In this document: positions 24,550 to 33,731 of the stretch, piece by piece
Numbering within the stretch: position 1 is the stretch's first letter
How the letters are laid out: the number at the start of each line of letters is the position of its first letter
NCBI RefSeq assembly: GCF_039535235.1
Contig: NZ_BAAAWU010000001.1
Coordinates: 5,394,001-5,458,000, forward strand
DNA length: 64,000 nt
Source: Streptomyces roseoviridis
Lineage (GTDB): Bacteria > Actinomycetota > Actinomycetes > Streptomycetales > Streptomycetaceae
Direction of reading: 5' to 3'
Made by a program: the position numbers and the translations under genes
The notes under the pieces: model-generated
Database searches by the model: none
What the model was told of the DNA's origin: nothing
What the model saw: the letters and a program-made list of their open reading frames with translations, nothing else

Positions 24550-24759
24550 CTGTATCTCGATCCGGTCGAGCGGTGGTGGGTCGAGCTGACCCAGAAGAAG
24601 CACGAGCGCGGTGTCCACCGCTCGGTCCAGGCCCTCGAACGCGACATCCGGGCCTGGCTCGCCGACCGGAACGAGCATCCCAGGCCCTTCGTCCGGACCA
24701 AGGCAGCCGACGAGATCCTCGACAAGGTCGCCGCCTACTGCCGACGAATCTCCGACTGA
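24550..24759 (+). pseudogene. IS630-family transposase, C-terminal remnant
   Basis: A 69-codon open stretch without start reads LYLDPVERWWVELTQKKHER, then GVHRSVQALERDIRAWLADR, NEHPRPFVRTKAADEILDKV and AAYCRRISD. This matches the end of IS630/Tc1-like DDE transposases, where the E of the DDE triad lies in the VERWW-type motif. The N-terminal two thirds are gone and the last codons are mutated (TGA where a related copy reads TCA). It lies 2 bp from the stop of the converging kinase gene. Confidence 0.8.
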
Positions 24760-24761
24760 GA

Positions 24762-25928
24762 TCACCAGGGCCCCGCCCGGCCGCGCTTCGGGTCGCGCAG
24801 CTGCCGCGCCGCCCGGGCGGTGCCCAGCCGCGCACGTAACTGCTGTACCTGTGCCGTGGCGATGGCCAGCCACAGCCCGCCGGGCAGGATCAGGTACGCG
24901 CCCACCTTCCCCGAGGCCAGCGCCACCAGACCCGCCACGCCGCCCACCGCCCAGATCACGAACGCGATCAGCAGCGGCAGTGGGGAACGGAGCTCGGCAG
25001 GGGCGGAACCGGCCGTTTCCCGGGCGGTGGGCGGGACGGCCGCCTCCGTCGGGGACTCACCGCGTGCCGTGTGGTGACCGGGCTGCCGGTGCTCCCCGGC
25101 TTCCGGCGGCGCCGCACCGGCCGCCCGGCCGTCGACCAGGTCGAGCAGTTCGTCGAGCGTCGCGCGGTGTGCCGGATCCTTGCGCAGGCAGGCGCTCAGG
25201 ACCGGCCGCAGCCCGGGTGGCACGGCGGTGAGGCCCGGCTCGTCGTGCACCACCCGGTACAGCACCGAGGCTGCGCCGCCGGAGCCGAAAGGACCCCTCC
25301 CCGTGACCGCGAAGAACAGCACGGAGCCCAGTGAGAAGACGTCGCTGGCCGGCGTGAGTTCGGCGCCTACCGCCTGTTCCGGCGACATGAACCCGGGCGT
25401 GCCGATGATCAGGCCGGTCCCGGTGACCCGCGTGGTCCCGTCGAAGGCCCGGGCGATACCGAAGTCGATGAGCCGCGGGCCGTTGTCGGTCATCAGGACG
25501 TTGGACGGCTTCAGATCCCGGTGGATCAGGCGGGCGCGGTGTACGGACTCCAGCGCCTCGGCGAGTCCTCCGGCGAGCCGCAGCACGCCGGCCTCGTTCA
25601 GCGGACCTTGCCGGTGGACGAGGACGCCCAGGTCCGGTGCGTCGATGTAGTCGCTGGCCAGCCAGGGGACCGCGGCGTCGGGGTCGGCGTCGATGACGGG
25701 CGCCGTCCACGCCCCGCCGACCCTGCGGGCGGCTTCGATCTCCCGCCGGAAACGCGTCCGGAACTCCGCGTCGCCGGCGACGTCCGCCCTGACCACCTTC
25801 ACCGCCACGCGGCGCCCGCCCCGCGAACTCCCCAGGTAGACCTTGCCCATACCGCCTTCCCCCAGGACCCCGAGCAACCGGTACGGCCCGATACCGCGCG
25901 GATCCCCGTCACCCAGATCCCTGACCAT
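24762..25928 (-). CDS. Membrane-anchored Ser/Thr protein kinase (PASTA-less)
   Basis: A 388-residue Hanks-type kinase. Glycine loop GEGGMGKVYLG (residues 23-33), catalytic lysine in VAVKVV, HRDLKPSNV catalytic loop, DFG in RLIDFGIARA, and GTPGFMSPEQ activation/APE segment are all intact, so it should be active. After a proline-rich linker (about 275-320), two hydrophobic helices (LPLLIAFVIWAVGGVAGLVAL; GAYLILPGGLWLAIAT) anchor it, with a short basic end. No sensor domain follows. It lies between two IS630 3' remnants that share a 16-bp sequence, suggesting that it came or moved with the element. Confidence 0.92.
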   Translation of the reverse strand: MVRDLGDGDPRGIGPYRLLGVLGEGGMGKVYLGSSRGGRRVAVKVVRADVAGDAEFRTRFRREIEAARRVGGAWTAPVIDADPDAAVPWLASDYIDAPDLGVLVHRQGPLNEAGVLRLAGGLAEALESVHRARLIHRDLKPSNVLMTDNGPRLIDFGIARAFDGTTRVTGTGLIIGTPGFMSPEQAVGAELTPASDVFSLGSVLFFAVTGRGPFGSGGAASVLYRVVHDEPGLTAVPPGLRPVLSACLRKDPAHRATLDELLDLVDGRAAGAAPPEAGEHRQPGHHTARGESPTEAAVPPTARETAGSAPAELRSPLPLLIAFVIWAVGGVAGLVALASGKVGAYLILPGGLWLAIATAQVQQLRARLGTARAARQLRDPKRGRAGPW

Positions 25929-26161
25929 GCGCCCCCCACCGCCTCCCCAAGCCCTGCCCCGAGGGTATCCACGGCAGAGCCTGCCGGGCCCGTGTTCCGC
26001 ACTCCGGTCGACAGCTTGAACGTCAGCGACCGGTGAGGCTCCACGGCGAACGCCCCCGGATCCGCGAGACCGCCGACTGCGACATGCCCGTGGCCGCGGC
26101 CACCGACCTGGTCGACCAGTAGGTCGCGTTCTTCTTCGGACCTGGACGACTCGTGCCCGAC
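25929..26161. other. Degenerate intergenic DNA upstream of the kinase gene
   Basis: No intact gene is seen. A minus-strand frame around 26000-26060 reads ADPGAFAVEPHRSLTFKLS, which has a protein-like look but no start or end of its own. It may be decayed gene or IS sequence. The kinase promoter should lie here, just above 25928; I see no clear -10 box. Confidence 0.4.
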
Positions 26162-26191
26162 CAACGACGAATCTCCGACTCAGGCCACTAG
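26162..26191 (+). mobile_element. Second IS630 transposase 3' end remnant
   Basis: Reads QRRISDSGH and a stop, the usual ending of IS630-type transposases (RRISDSGH or RRINDSGH). Sixteen bases (26165-26180) are identical to 24742-24757 in the other remnant, in the same orientation on the other side of the kinase gene. Upstream sequence is too decayed to align. Confidence 0.6.
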
Positions 26192-26982
26192 ACCGCGCAG
26201 AACTCCGGCTGGTCCTGCCAGAACCGGTAGAGGTTCGAGCCGCAGTAGCGCGACAGCTCCGGCACGCCCAGCGCCCGCATCAGCGCGTCGATCGCGTCGA
26301 AGAAGGCCCCGTTGACCGCGGGGACGAACAGCAGCGCGATCACGACGAAGAAGCCGTAGGGCGCGTACGGCTCGATCTGCCGCTTGATCCGGTACGACAG
26401 CCAGGGCTCGATCACCCCGTAGCCGTCCAGGCCCGGCACCGGCAGGAAGTTCAGCAGGGCCGCCGTCACCTGGAGGAACGCCAGGAAGGCGAGGGCGTAG
26501 CGGAAGACGACCGGCACGCCGTCGAGGGCGCCGAGCCAGAACGGCGCCGTGCAGACGACGGCGAACAGGACGTTGGTGAGCGGTCCCGCCGCGGAGATCA
26601 GGCTGTGCTTCCAGCGGCCCCGGATCCGCGCCTGGTCGATGAAGACCGCGCCGCCCGGCAGACCGATGCCGCCCATGATCACGAAGAGCACGGGCAGGAT
26701 GATGCTCAGTACGGCGTGGGTGTACGCGAGCGGGTTCAGGGTCAGGTAGCCGCGGGCGCCGACCGTGATGTCCCCGCCGTGCAGGGCGGTGCGGGCGTGC
26801 GCGTACTCGTGCAGACAGAGCGAGACGATCCAGGCCGAGGTCACGAAGAGGAAGACGGCGAGGCCGGGGGAGGCCGCGAAGTCGGTCCACACGGCCCAGC
26901 CGGTGACGGCCATGACCGCGAGGATCGCCAGGAAGACGGGACTGATCCGCCGTTCGTCGTGGCGCGAGGTGGTCGTGGACAT
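26188..26982 (-). CDS. Site-2-type (M50) membrane metallopeptidase
   Basis: A 264-residue polytopic membrane protein. The zinc motif HEYAH is at residues 58-62 in the second helix, and the third ligand is in NFLPVPGLDG around residue 180, as in rhomboid-like S2P family M50 peptidases. About six membrane helices are predicted. It would cleave a membrane-anchored substrate within the bilayer, such as an anti-sigma factor or a signal-peptide remnant; none is adjacent. RBS GGGGAG precedes ATG 26982. Its stop overlaps the second IS630 remnant. Confidence 0.88.
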   Translation of the reverse strand: MSTTTSRHDERRISPVFLAILAVMAVTGWAVWTDFAASPGLAVFLFVTSAWIVSLCLHEYAHARTALHGGDITVGARGYLTLNPLAYTHAVLSIILPVLFVIMGGIGLPGGAVFIDQARIRGRWKHSLISAAGPLTNVLFAVVCTAPFWLGALDGVPVVFRYALAFLAFLQVTAALLNFLPVPGLDGYGVIEPWLSYRIKRQIEPYAPYGFFVVIALLFVPAVNGAFFDAIDALMRALGVPELSRYCGSNLYRFWQDQPEFCAV

Positions 26983-27142
26983 GCGGGGCTCCCCGGGGCG
27001 GCGGTGTGGCGACGGTCGAACGGTCGTGTGCTGCGTGTGCGGGAAACGTACCGGGCGGCGCGACGGGTTCCTGCGGCGGGTCCCGGGGCGAGTGCCCAGG
27101 GCGACGGGCGCGGGTCACGGGGGTCCGCAGCGGCCGGGGTGC

Positions 27143-27170
27143 GAGCGCCCGGCGTCGGGTGGGGCGGGCC
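27143..27170 (+). repeat. 28-bp direct repeat, copy 1
   Basis: Starts GAGCGCCCGGCGTCGGGTGG and is identical over 28 bp to copy 2, beginning 165 bp downstream. Its role could be regulatory or simply a local duplication. Confidence 0.6.
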
Positions 27171-27307
27171 CTCCGGGGGTGGGTCCGCGCCCGTCGGTGC
27201 CGGGGCGGGCTCCGGTGGTGAGCCCACGGACGTCGTGCCGGGTGGACCTTCGAGGGCGGCGCCACGAGCGCTCCGCCGGGTGCCCGCGCGGGCACCCGGC
27301 GCGCGGG

Positions 27308-27335
27308 GAGCGCCCGGCGTCGGGTGGGGCGGGCC
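27308..27335 (+). repeat. 28-bp direct repeat, copy 2
   Basis: Identical to copy 1 (27143-27170). It ends 5 bp before the -10 box of the SARP gene, so it covers the -35 region and could bind a regulator. Confidence 0.6.
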
Positions 27336-27340
27336 TCACG

Positions 27341-27346
27341 GAGAAT
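27341..27346 (+). promoter_or_regulatory. -10-like box of the SARP gene
   Basis: GAGAAT lies 7 nt before the GTG at 27354. It overlaps the ATG at 27345, which makes the GTG the more likely start, leaderless. Confidence 0.45.
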
Positions 27347-27353
27347 GGGGCCC

Positions 27354-30300
27354 GTGCGCTATTCGGTCCTCGGCCCCACCCGGGCCCACACGTCAGAAGG
27401 CACCGCCGTGGGCGTCGGCGGTCCGCGGGTCCGCGCGCTGCTGACCGTGCTCGCGCTGCGGGCCGGCCGGTCCGTGCCCGTCGGGGTCCTCGTCGACGAG
27501 GTGTGGGGCGCCGAGCCGCCGGCCGACGCGGTCGCCGCGCTCCAGGCGCTGGTGGGCCGGCTGCGCCGGGCCGTCGGCCACGAGCGGGTGCTGTCCACCG
27601 AGGGCGGCTACCGGCTGGCCGCCGCGCCCGAGGACGTCGACGCGCACCGTTTCGCACGGCTCGCCGCCGAGGCGACCCGGGAGCTGGAGGCGGACCGTCC
27701 CGACCGCGCGGCCGGGCTGCTCGACGAGGCCCTCGCCCTGTGGAAGGGGCCGGCACTCGCCGACCTGCCCGACCGCGCGGCCGAGGCCGCCCGCTGGGAA
27801 GCCCGCCGGCTCGACGCCCGCCGGGCCCGGCTGACCGCGGCCCTCGCCCTCGGCGAGGCGGCCGCGGTGCTGCCCGAGCTGGACGCCCTGTGCGTGGAGC
27901 ACCCGCTGGACGAACCCCTCCAGACCCTGCGGCTGCGCGCCCTGCGGGACGCGGGCCGCCCGGCCGAGGCGCTGGCCGCGTACGACGCGGTCCGCCGCGC
28001 GCTCGCCGACCGGCTGGGCGCGGACCCGTCACCCGGGCTGCGGGCACTGCACGCCGAGTTGCTGGAAGCCGCCACGCCACCGGCCGAGCCGTCGAAGAAG
28101 GACCGGACGGTGGGCAATCTGAGCGCCCGGCTCACCAGCTTCGTCGGCCGCGAGGACGACATCGCCGCCCTCCGCGAGGACCTGCGCACCGCGCGCCTGG
28201 TCACCCTCCTCGGGCCCGGCGGCGCCGGGAAGACCCGGCTGTCGCAGGAGGCCGCCGAGGCGGTCGGCGCCGCGTGGCCCGACGGCGTCTGGCTCGCCGA
28301 ACTCGCCCCGGTCAGGGACCCGGAGGCCGTCACCGAGGCCGTCCTCGCCGCGGTCGGCGCCCGCGAGACCGTGCTGCGCGGCGCGGGTGCCGAGGAACTG
28401 CGCCTCGGCGAGGACCCGACGGGCCGTCTCGTCGACCACTGCGCGCGCCGCACGCTCCTGCTGGTGCTGGACAACTGTGAGCATGTGGTGGGGGCGGCGG
28501 CCGGGTTGGTGGAGGTGTTGCTGGCGCGGTGTCCGGGGGTGACGGTGCTGGCGACGAGCCGTGAGCCGTTGGGGGTGCCGGGGGAGGTGGTGCGTCCGGT
28601 GGGGCCGTTGCCGCTGGGGACGGCGGTGCGGTTGTTCGGGGAGCGGGGTGCGGCGGTGCGGCCGGGGTTCCGGGTGGCGGACGATCCGGGTGCGGCGGAG
28701 GAGATCGCGCGGCGGCTGGACGGTCTGCCGCTGGCGATCGAGCTGGCGGCGGCGCGGTTGCGGATGCTGACGCCTCGGCAGATCGCCGACCGGCTCGACG
28801 ACCGGTTTCGGCTGCTGACCTCGGGTGCTCGTACGGTGTTGCCGCGTCAGCAGACGTTGCGTGCGGTGGTGGACTGGTCCTGGGAGTTGTTGACGGAGGG
28901 CGAGCGGGCGGTGCTGCGGCGTCTGTCGGTGTTCGCGGGCGGGTGCGGTCTGGAGGCGGCGGAGGCGGTGTGCGGGGGGCCGGGGCAGGGGCCGGAGGTG
29001 CTGGACCTGCTCGGTGCGCTGGTGGACAAGTCGCTGGTGGTGGCCGCTCCGACGGAGGCGGGGATGCGTTATCGGCTGCTGGAGACGGTCGCCGAGTACG
29101 CGGGGGAGCGGCTGGACGAGGCGGGGGAGCGGGCGGCGGTCGAGCGGCGGCACCTGACGTACTACCGCGAGCTCGCCCGGCTGACCGACCCCGTGCTGCG
29201 GACCGGGCGGCAGGTCGCCGCCATGGAGCGGTTCACGGTCGAGTACGGCAATCTGCGCACCGCGCTGCGCAGGGCCGTCGAGGCGCGGGACGAACACGAG
29301 GCACTGCTGCTCGTCCACGCCCTGCTCTGGTACTGGACCATGCGCGACCTGCGGGCCGACGCCCTGCACTGGGCGGAGGCCGTCGCCGCGCTCGGACCCG
29401 ATCCGTTCGGGCCGGACGCCGCACCCGTCGTGCCCCTGCACGACCCCGTCACCGCGGCGCCGCCGCCGCTGTCCGAGGAGCGGCTGTGGGAGGCCAGGCG
29501 CGGGGTGCGGCTGATCGAGCTGATCAACATGGACCACGAGACCGGGCGGTGGACGACCCCGACGGGCGTCGAACGGCTGCGGCGCATCCACGCCGCGTAT
29601 CCGCCCGGCCTCCCGCAGACCTGCCGGCTCCCCGGCTCGTTCACCGTCTTCGCGGTCCTCCTCATCGCCGAGCCCGGCCTCATGGGCGAGGCCCTCGACG
29701 CCCATGTCGCCGCCTGCCGGCGCTACGGCTACGCATGGGAGCTCGGCCACGCCCTCCAGCTGCGGGCCAACATGCTCGCCAACCGGGCCGACCTCGCCGG
29801 GCAGGCCGCCGCCGACGCCCAGGAGAGCCTGGAGATCTTCATGCGGCTGGACGACGCGTGGGGCGCGGCCGAGGCGCTGTCCGCGCGGGCCGAGGCACGC
29901 GAGCGGCGCCTGGAGTTCGAGGGCGCCGCCCAGGACTTCGAGGACGCCATCGGCTACGCGGAACGCATCGGCGCCCAGTCGCAGATGGCCCTGCTGCGGG
30001 CCCGCTACGCCGACATGCTGATCGAGACCGGCCGCCGCGAGGAGGCCGAACGCATCCTGCGCGAGGTGGTGGACGGCGGGCACGGGCGCGGCCACGAGCC
30101 GATGCTCGCCGCCCGGATCTTCCTGGCGCTGCTGCTCGGCAGGACCGGCCGGACCGCCGAGGCCCGGGTGCACCTGCGCCGGCTCCTCGAGGAGTTCAGC
30201 GCCGAGACCTTCTCCCTCTTCGAGGGCTTCACGCTCGGCAGCCTGGCCTGGGTGGACAACCTCGACGGACGGTACGACTCGGCCTTCGGCCTGGCCAGGC

Positions 30301-30626
30301 GGGCGTACGAGCGTTCCCTCACCCCGCTGTCGATGATGGTCGCCCCGCAGATGCCGCCGGTCCAGCTGATCACCGCCGCCTGGGCGCTGGCAGGGCTCGG
30401 CGGCCCGAAGGCCCGTACGGCGGCCGTCCTGCTCGGCGCGTACGAGGGACTGCTTCCGCCGGGGCACCGGCCGCCGCCCCTGGAGCGGGAGAACCTGGCG
30501 CGGGCGACCGAGCTCAGCCGCGCCGCGCTCGGTGACGAGGGCGCCTTCGAGGCCGCGTACGCCGAGGGCGGCGGCCTCTCCCTGGAGGAGGCCGCCGCCC
30601 TGCTCGCCGGCGCCGACGCGATCTGA
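27354..30626 (+). CDS. AfsR/SARP-type transcriptional regulator (BTAD-NB-ARC-TPR)
   Basis: A 1,090-residue regulator. An OmpR-like winged helix (residues 1-95, VRYSVLGPTRAHTSEG...) is followed by the bacterial transcriptional activation domain (about 100-245), an NB-ARC/STAND ATPase (about 262-600; P-loop GPGGAGKTRL about 287, Walker B LLLVLDNCEHV about 367) and a helical TPR-like half. Such proteins activate secondary-metabolism or stress genes by binding heptamer repeats. Codons in the middle (about 28455-29160) switch to G/T-rich forms, unlike both flanks. Next door, the ABC exporter promoter has heptamers at SARP spacing, a likely target. The GTG start is chosen from the leaderless promoter. 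Confidence 0.93.
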   Translation: MRYSVLGPTRAHTSEGTAVGVGGPRVRALLTVLALRAGRSVPVGVLVDEVWGAEPPADAVAALQALVGRLRRAVGHERVLSTEGGYRLAAAPEDVDAHRFARLAAEATRELEADRPDRAAGLLDEALALWKGPALADLPDRAAEAARWEARRLDARRARLTAALALGEAAAVLPELDALCVEHPLDEPLQTLRLRALRDAGRPAEALAAYDAVRRALADRLGADPSPGLRALHAELLEAATPPAEPSKKDRTVGNLSARLTSFVGREDDIAALREDLRTARLVTLLGPGGAGKTRLSQEAAEAVGAAWPDGVWLAELAPVRDPEAVTEAVLAAVGARETVLRGAGAEELRLGEDPTGRLVDHCARRTLLLVLDNCEHVVGAAAGLVEVLLARCPGVTVLATSREPLGVPGEVVRPVGPLPLGTAVRLFGERGAAVRPGFRVADDPGAAEEIARRLDGLPLAIELAAARLRMLTPRQIADRLDDRFRLLTSGARTVLPRQQTLRAVVDWSWELLTEGERAVLRRLSVFAGGCGLEAAEAVCGGPGQGPEVLDLLGALVDKSLVVAAPTEAGMRYRLLETVAEYAGERLDEAGERAAVERRHLTYYRELARLTDPVLRTGRQVAAMERFTVEYGNLRTALRRAVEARDEHEALLLVHALLWYWTMRDLRADALHWAEAVAALGPDPFGPDAAPVVPLHDPVTAAPPPLSEERLWEARRGVRLIELINMDHETGRWTTPTGVERLRRIHAAYPPGLPQTCRLPGSFTVFAVLLIAEPGLMGEALDAHVAACRRYGYAWELGHALQLRANMLANRADLAGQAAADAQESLEIFMRLDDAWGAAEALSARAEARERRLEFEGAAQDFEDAIGYAERIGAQSQMALLRARYADMLIETGRREEAERILREVVDGGHGRGHEPMLAARIFLALLLGRTGRTAEARVHLRRLLEEFSAETFSLFEGFTLGSLAWVDNLDGRYDSAFGLARRAYERSLTPLSMMVAPQMPPVQLITAAWALAGLGGPKARTAAVLLGAYEGLLPPGHRPPPLERENLARATELSRAALGDEGAFEAAYAEGGGLSLEEAAALLAGADAI

Positions 30627-30656
30627 GGCGCGGCGAGTCCGGTCCCCGTCGCCGGA

Positions 30657-31501
30657 TCAGGTCTTCTTGCGGAACTTGGCGACCGCGAGCGGCGCCGTGA
30701 CGACGGTGATCAGTGCCGCCCAGCCGAGCGTCATCCACACCGAGTGGGCGACGGGGCCGCCGTTGACCAGGTTGCGGGCGGCGTCGGCGAGGTTGGACAG
30801 CGGGTTGTAGTCGGTGAAGGTCTTCAGCCAGCCGGGCATGGTCGTCGGCATGGCGAAGATGGAGGAGCCGAACTGCAGCGGCATCAGGACGAGCATCGCC
30901 ATGCCCTGGACCGCCTGGGCGGTCTTCAGGGTGAGGCCCAGCAGGATGAAGATCCACATGAGGGACGCTCCGAAGACCATCGACAGACCGATGGCGGCGA
31001 GGAGGTGCAGGACCGAGGTGTGGATCTCCAGGCCGAGCAGGAAGCCCATGCCGAGCAGGATCGCGGTCGCGACCATCATCCGGCCGACCTCGACGATGAT
31101 CTTGGCGATCAGGACGGAGGACCGGGCGATCGGCATCGTCCGGAACCGGTCCATGACCCCCTTCTTGAAGTCGTCGTTGATGCCGACGCCGACGGCCATC
31201 GCGATGTTCATGCCCATCATCGCCATCAGGCCCGGGGTCAGGTAGTTCACGTACGCGGCCTGGTTGCCCTTGCCGGCCATGGCGCCGCCGAACACGTACA
31301 CGAACAGCAGGATGAAGATGATCGGCATCATCACGGCGTCGAACATCGACTCCGGATCCTGCTTGATCTGGAGCGCGTTGCGGCGGGCGAGGGCGCCGAT
31401 GTGTCGGAGGTTGGCCCGCAGGCCGATCCGGCCCTCACCGGTGGCGGCCCGCTTGGCGGGGGCCGGTGCGGGGGCGGACGTACGGGTGGCCGTGGTCGTG
31501 C

Positions 31502-31505
<4 letters not shown>
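30657..31505 (-). CDS. ABC-2 type transporter permease (DrrB-like)
   Basis: A 282-residue permease with six membrane helices, of the ABC-2/DrrB family. Landmarks are DPESMFDAVMMPIIFILLFVYVF, YLTPGLMAMMGMNIAMAVG, DDFKKGVMDRFRTMPIARS and MPGWLKTFTDYNPLSNLADAARNL. The first 30 residues are disordered and Ala/Pro-rich. It pairs with the ATPase encoded immediately upstream; the genes overlap by 4 nt (ATGA, 31502-31505), implying coupled translation in a 1:1 ratio. It probably exports a drug or natural product. It converges on the SARP gene, with 30 bp between stops. Confidence 0.93.
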
Positions 31506-32494
<989 letters not shown>

Positions 32495-32517
32495 GGACCC
32501 CATGCAACAGGGCCCCA

Positions 32518-32559
32518 CCGACAGCGCACCGACAGCCGGCCGACAGCACCGCCGACAGC
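32518..32559 (-). promoter_or_regulatory. Four heptamer repeats, candidate SARP-binding site
   Basis: On the minus strand CTGTCGG occurs four times, starting 11, 11 and 12 bp apart (plus-strand CCGACAG at 32518, 32529, 32540, 32552). Direct heptamers with 4-bp spacers close to -10 are the known layout of SARP operators. The nearest repeat is about 10 bp from the -10-like TTGCAT (32502-32507). An inverted copy lies at 32569-32576. The adjacent SARP gene is the natural candidate binder; this is inference. Confidence 0.55.
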
Positions 32560-32595
32560 GCGTCCACGGCTGTCGGCGACCGCCCCGCGGAACGT

Positions 32596-32633
32596 CGACA
32601 GCCCGCCGACGGGGGACGGTCGGCGGGCTGTCG
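32596..32633 (-). terminator. Hairpin downstream of panB
   Basis: A perfect 15-bp stem (32596-32610 with 32619-32633) and 8-nt loop, 28 bp after the panB stop. It probably ends panB transcription and insulates the exporter promoter. Its arms include the CCGACAG-like sequence, so it may share ancestry with the repeats beside it. Confidence 0.65.
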
Positions 32634-32660
32634 GTGGTGCCACAGGGGCTCGGGGTGCCT

Positions 32661-33524
32661 CTAGTGGAAGGTGTGCTCCTCGGCGGGGAACGCCCCGCCG
32701 GCGACGTCCTCCGCGAAGGCGCGGGCGGCGTCGCCCAGCGTCGCGCGCAGGTTGGCGTACTGCTTGGTGAAGCGCGGCACCTTGCCGCCGGTCAGGCCCG
32801 CCATGTCGGTCCAGACGAGGACCTGGGCGTCGGTGCCGGCGCCCGCGCCGATGCCGATGGTGGGGATGTGCAGCGAGCGGGTGACCTCGGCCGCCAGTTC
32901 CGCCGGGACGAGCTCCAGGACGACGGCGAAGGCGCCCGCGTCCTGGGCCGCCTTGGCGTCCCTCAGCAGCCGGTGGGCGGCCTCGTCGCTGCGGCCCTGC
33001 ACCCGGTAGCCCATGGTGTTCACGGACTGCGGGGTCAGGCCGAGGTGGGACATGACCGGGATGCCGGCCTGGACGAGCAGCTCGGTCTGCGGCAGCGACC
33101 GCTCGCCGCCTTCCAGCTTGACCGCGCCGACGCCCGCGTCCTTGACGAGCCGGGTGGCGTTGCGCAGGGCCTGGACGGGCCCTTCCTGGTACGAGCCGAA
33201 GGGGAGGTCGCCGACGACGAGGGCGCGCCTGGTGCCCCGTACGACGGCGGCGGACAGGATCGTCATCTCGTCCATCGTCACGGGCACGGTGGTGTCGTAG
33301 CCGAGGTGACAGTTGCCCATGGAGTCGCCGACGAGGATCACCGGGATCCCGGCCTCGTCGAAGACGGAGGCGGTCATGGCGTCGTAGGCGGTGAGCATGG
33401 GCCACTTCTCGCCGCGGACCTTGGCGGCGGCGATGTCGTGGACGGTGAGGCGGCGGGTGCCCTTCCCTCCGTACAGCGCCTTGCTGCTGTCGGCGGGCGT
33501 TTTCTGGGCAGCCTGAAGCGTCAT
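32661..33524 (-). CDS. panB: 3-methyl-2-oxobutanoate hydroxymethyltransferase
   Basis: A 287-residue (beta/alpha)8 enzyme, the first step of pantothenate synthesis: methylene-tetrahydrofolate plus alpha-ketoisovalerate gives ketopantoate. Mg-binding aspartates are in WPMLTAYDAMTA and ILVGDSMGNCHLGYDTT; the general base glutamate is in KLEGGERS, and VQGRSDEAAHRLLRDA and IGIGAGAGTDAQVLV are typical. GGAG lies 11 nt before ATG 33524. It is transcribed alone, divergent from the TetR-type exporter gene, with 207 bp between. Confidence 0.95.
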   Translation of the reverse strand: MTLQAAQKTPADSSKALYGGKGTRRLTVHDIAAAKVRGEKWPMLTAYDAMTASVFDEAGIPVILVGDSMGNCHLGYDTTVPVTMDEMTILSAAVVRGTRRALVVGDLPFGSYQEGPVQALRNATRLVKDAGVGAVKLEGGERSLPQTELLVQAGIPVMSHLGLTPQSVNTMGYRVQGRSDEAAHRLLRDAKAAQDAGAFAVVLELVPAELAAEVTRSLHIPTIGIGAGAGTDAQVLVWTDMAGLTGGKVPRFTKQYANLRATLGDAARAFAEDVAGGAFPAEEHTFH

Positions 33525-33688
33525 GGTGAACGGCTCCTCTTGTCATCTCGAGGCGCCCTGTGGCGTCCCCGGACCACGTCCATGGTGGCACTTCGCCGGG
33601 CGGACGGGGAAGTCGGGCGCGGCGGCGGGTCGGCGTGGCGCTGTTCACATCGCCGCAAAGAAAGGTCAGAGCACGGTCAAGTTTTTCA

Positions 33689-33707
33689 ATACGAGACGGT
33701 CTCGTAT
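33689..33707. promoter_or_regulatory. Perfect palindromic operator of the DHA2 exporter
   Basis: ATACGAGAC, one base, then GTCTCGTAT: a perfect 9+1+9 palindrome lying 12 bp upstream of the exporter -10 box TACGGT. The likely repressor is the TetR protein encoded downstream (35398). The half-site ACGAGAC equals that of the operator at 14845-14865, where the spacing differs. Confidence 0.7.
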
Positions 33708-33718
33708 CGAAATCCCAC

Positions 33719-33724
33719 TACGGT
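33719..33724 (+). promoter_or_regulatory. -10 box of the DHA2 exporter gene
   Basis: TACGGT, 7 nt before ATG 33732. The GGAGGG between them is too close to the ATG to be a good Shine-Dalgarno, so translation is probably leaderless. Confidence 0.45.
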
Positions 33725-33731
33725 GGAGGGC

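Larger units (their letters stand above)
26983..27353. other. Control region between the M50 peptidase and SARP genes
   Basis: A 371-bp GC-rich divergent region. It holds two identical 28-bp direct repeats (27143-27170 and 27308-27335), described separately, and the SARP -10 box. No gene is apparent. Confidence 0.6.

Noticed and set aside
25799..26164. Minus-strand frame with protein-like text before the kinase gene
   Set aside because: It overlaps the kinase start in another frame and has no RBS; only a small middle part looks protein-like, so it is listed as degenerate DNA.
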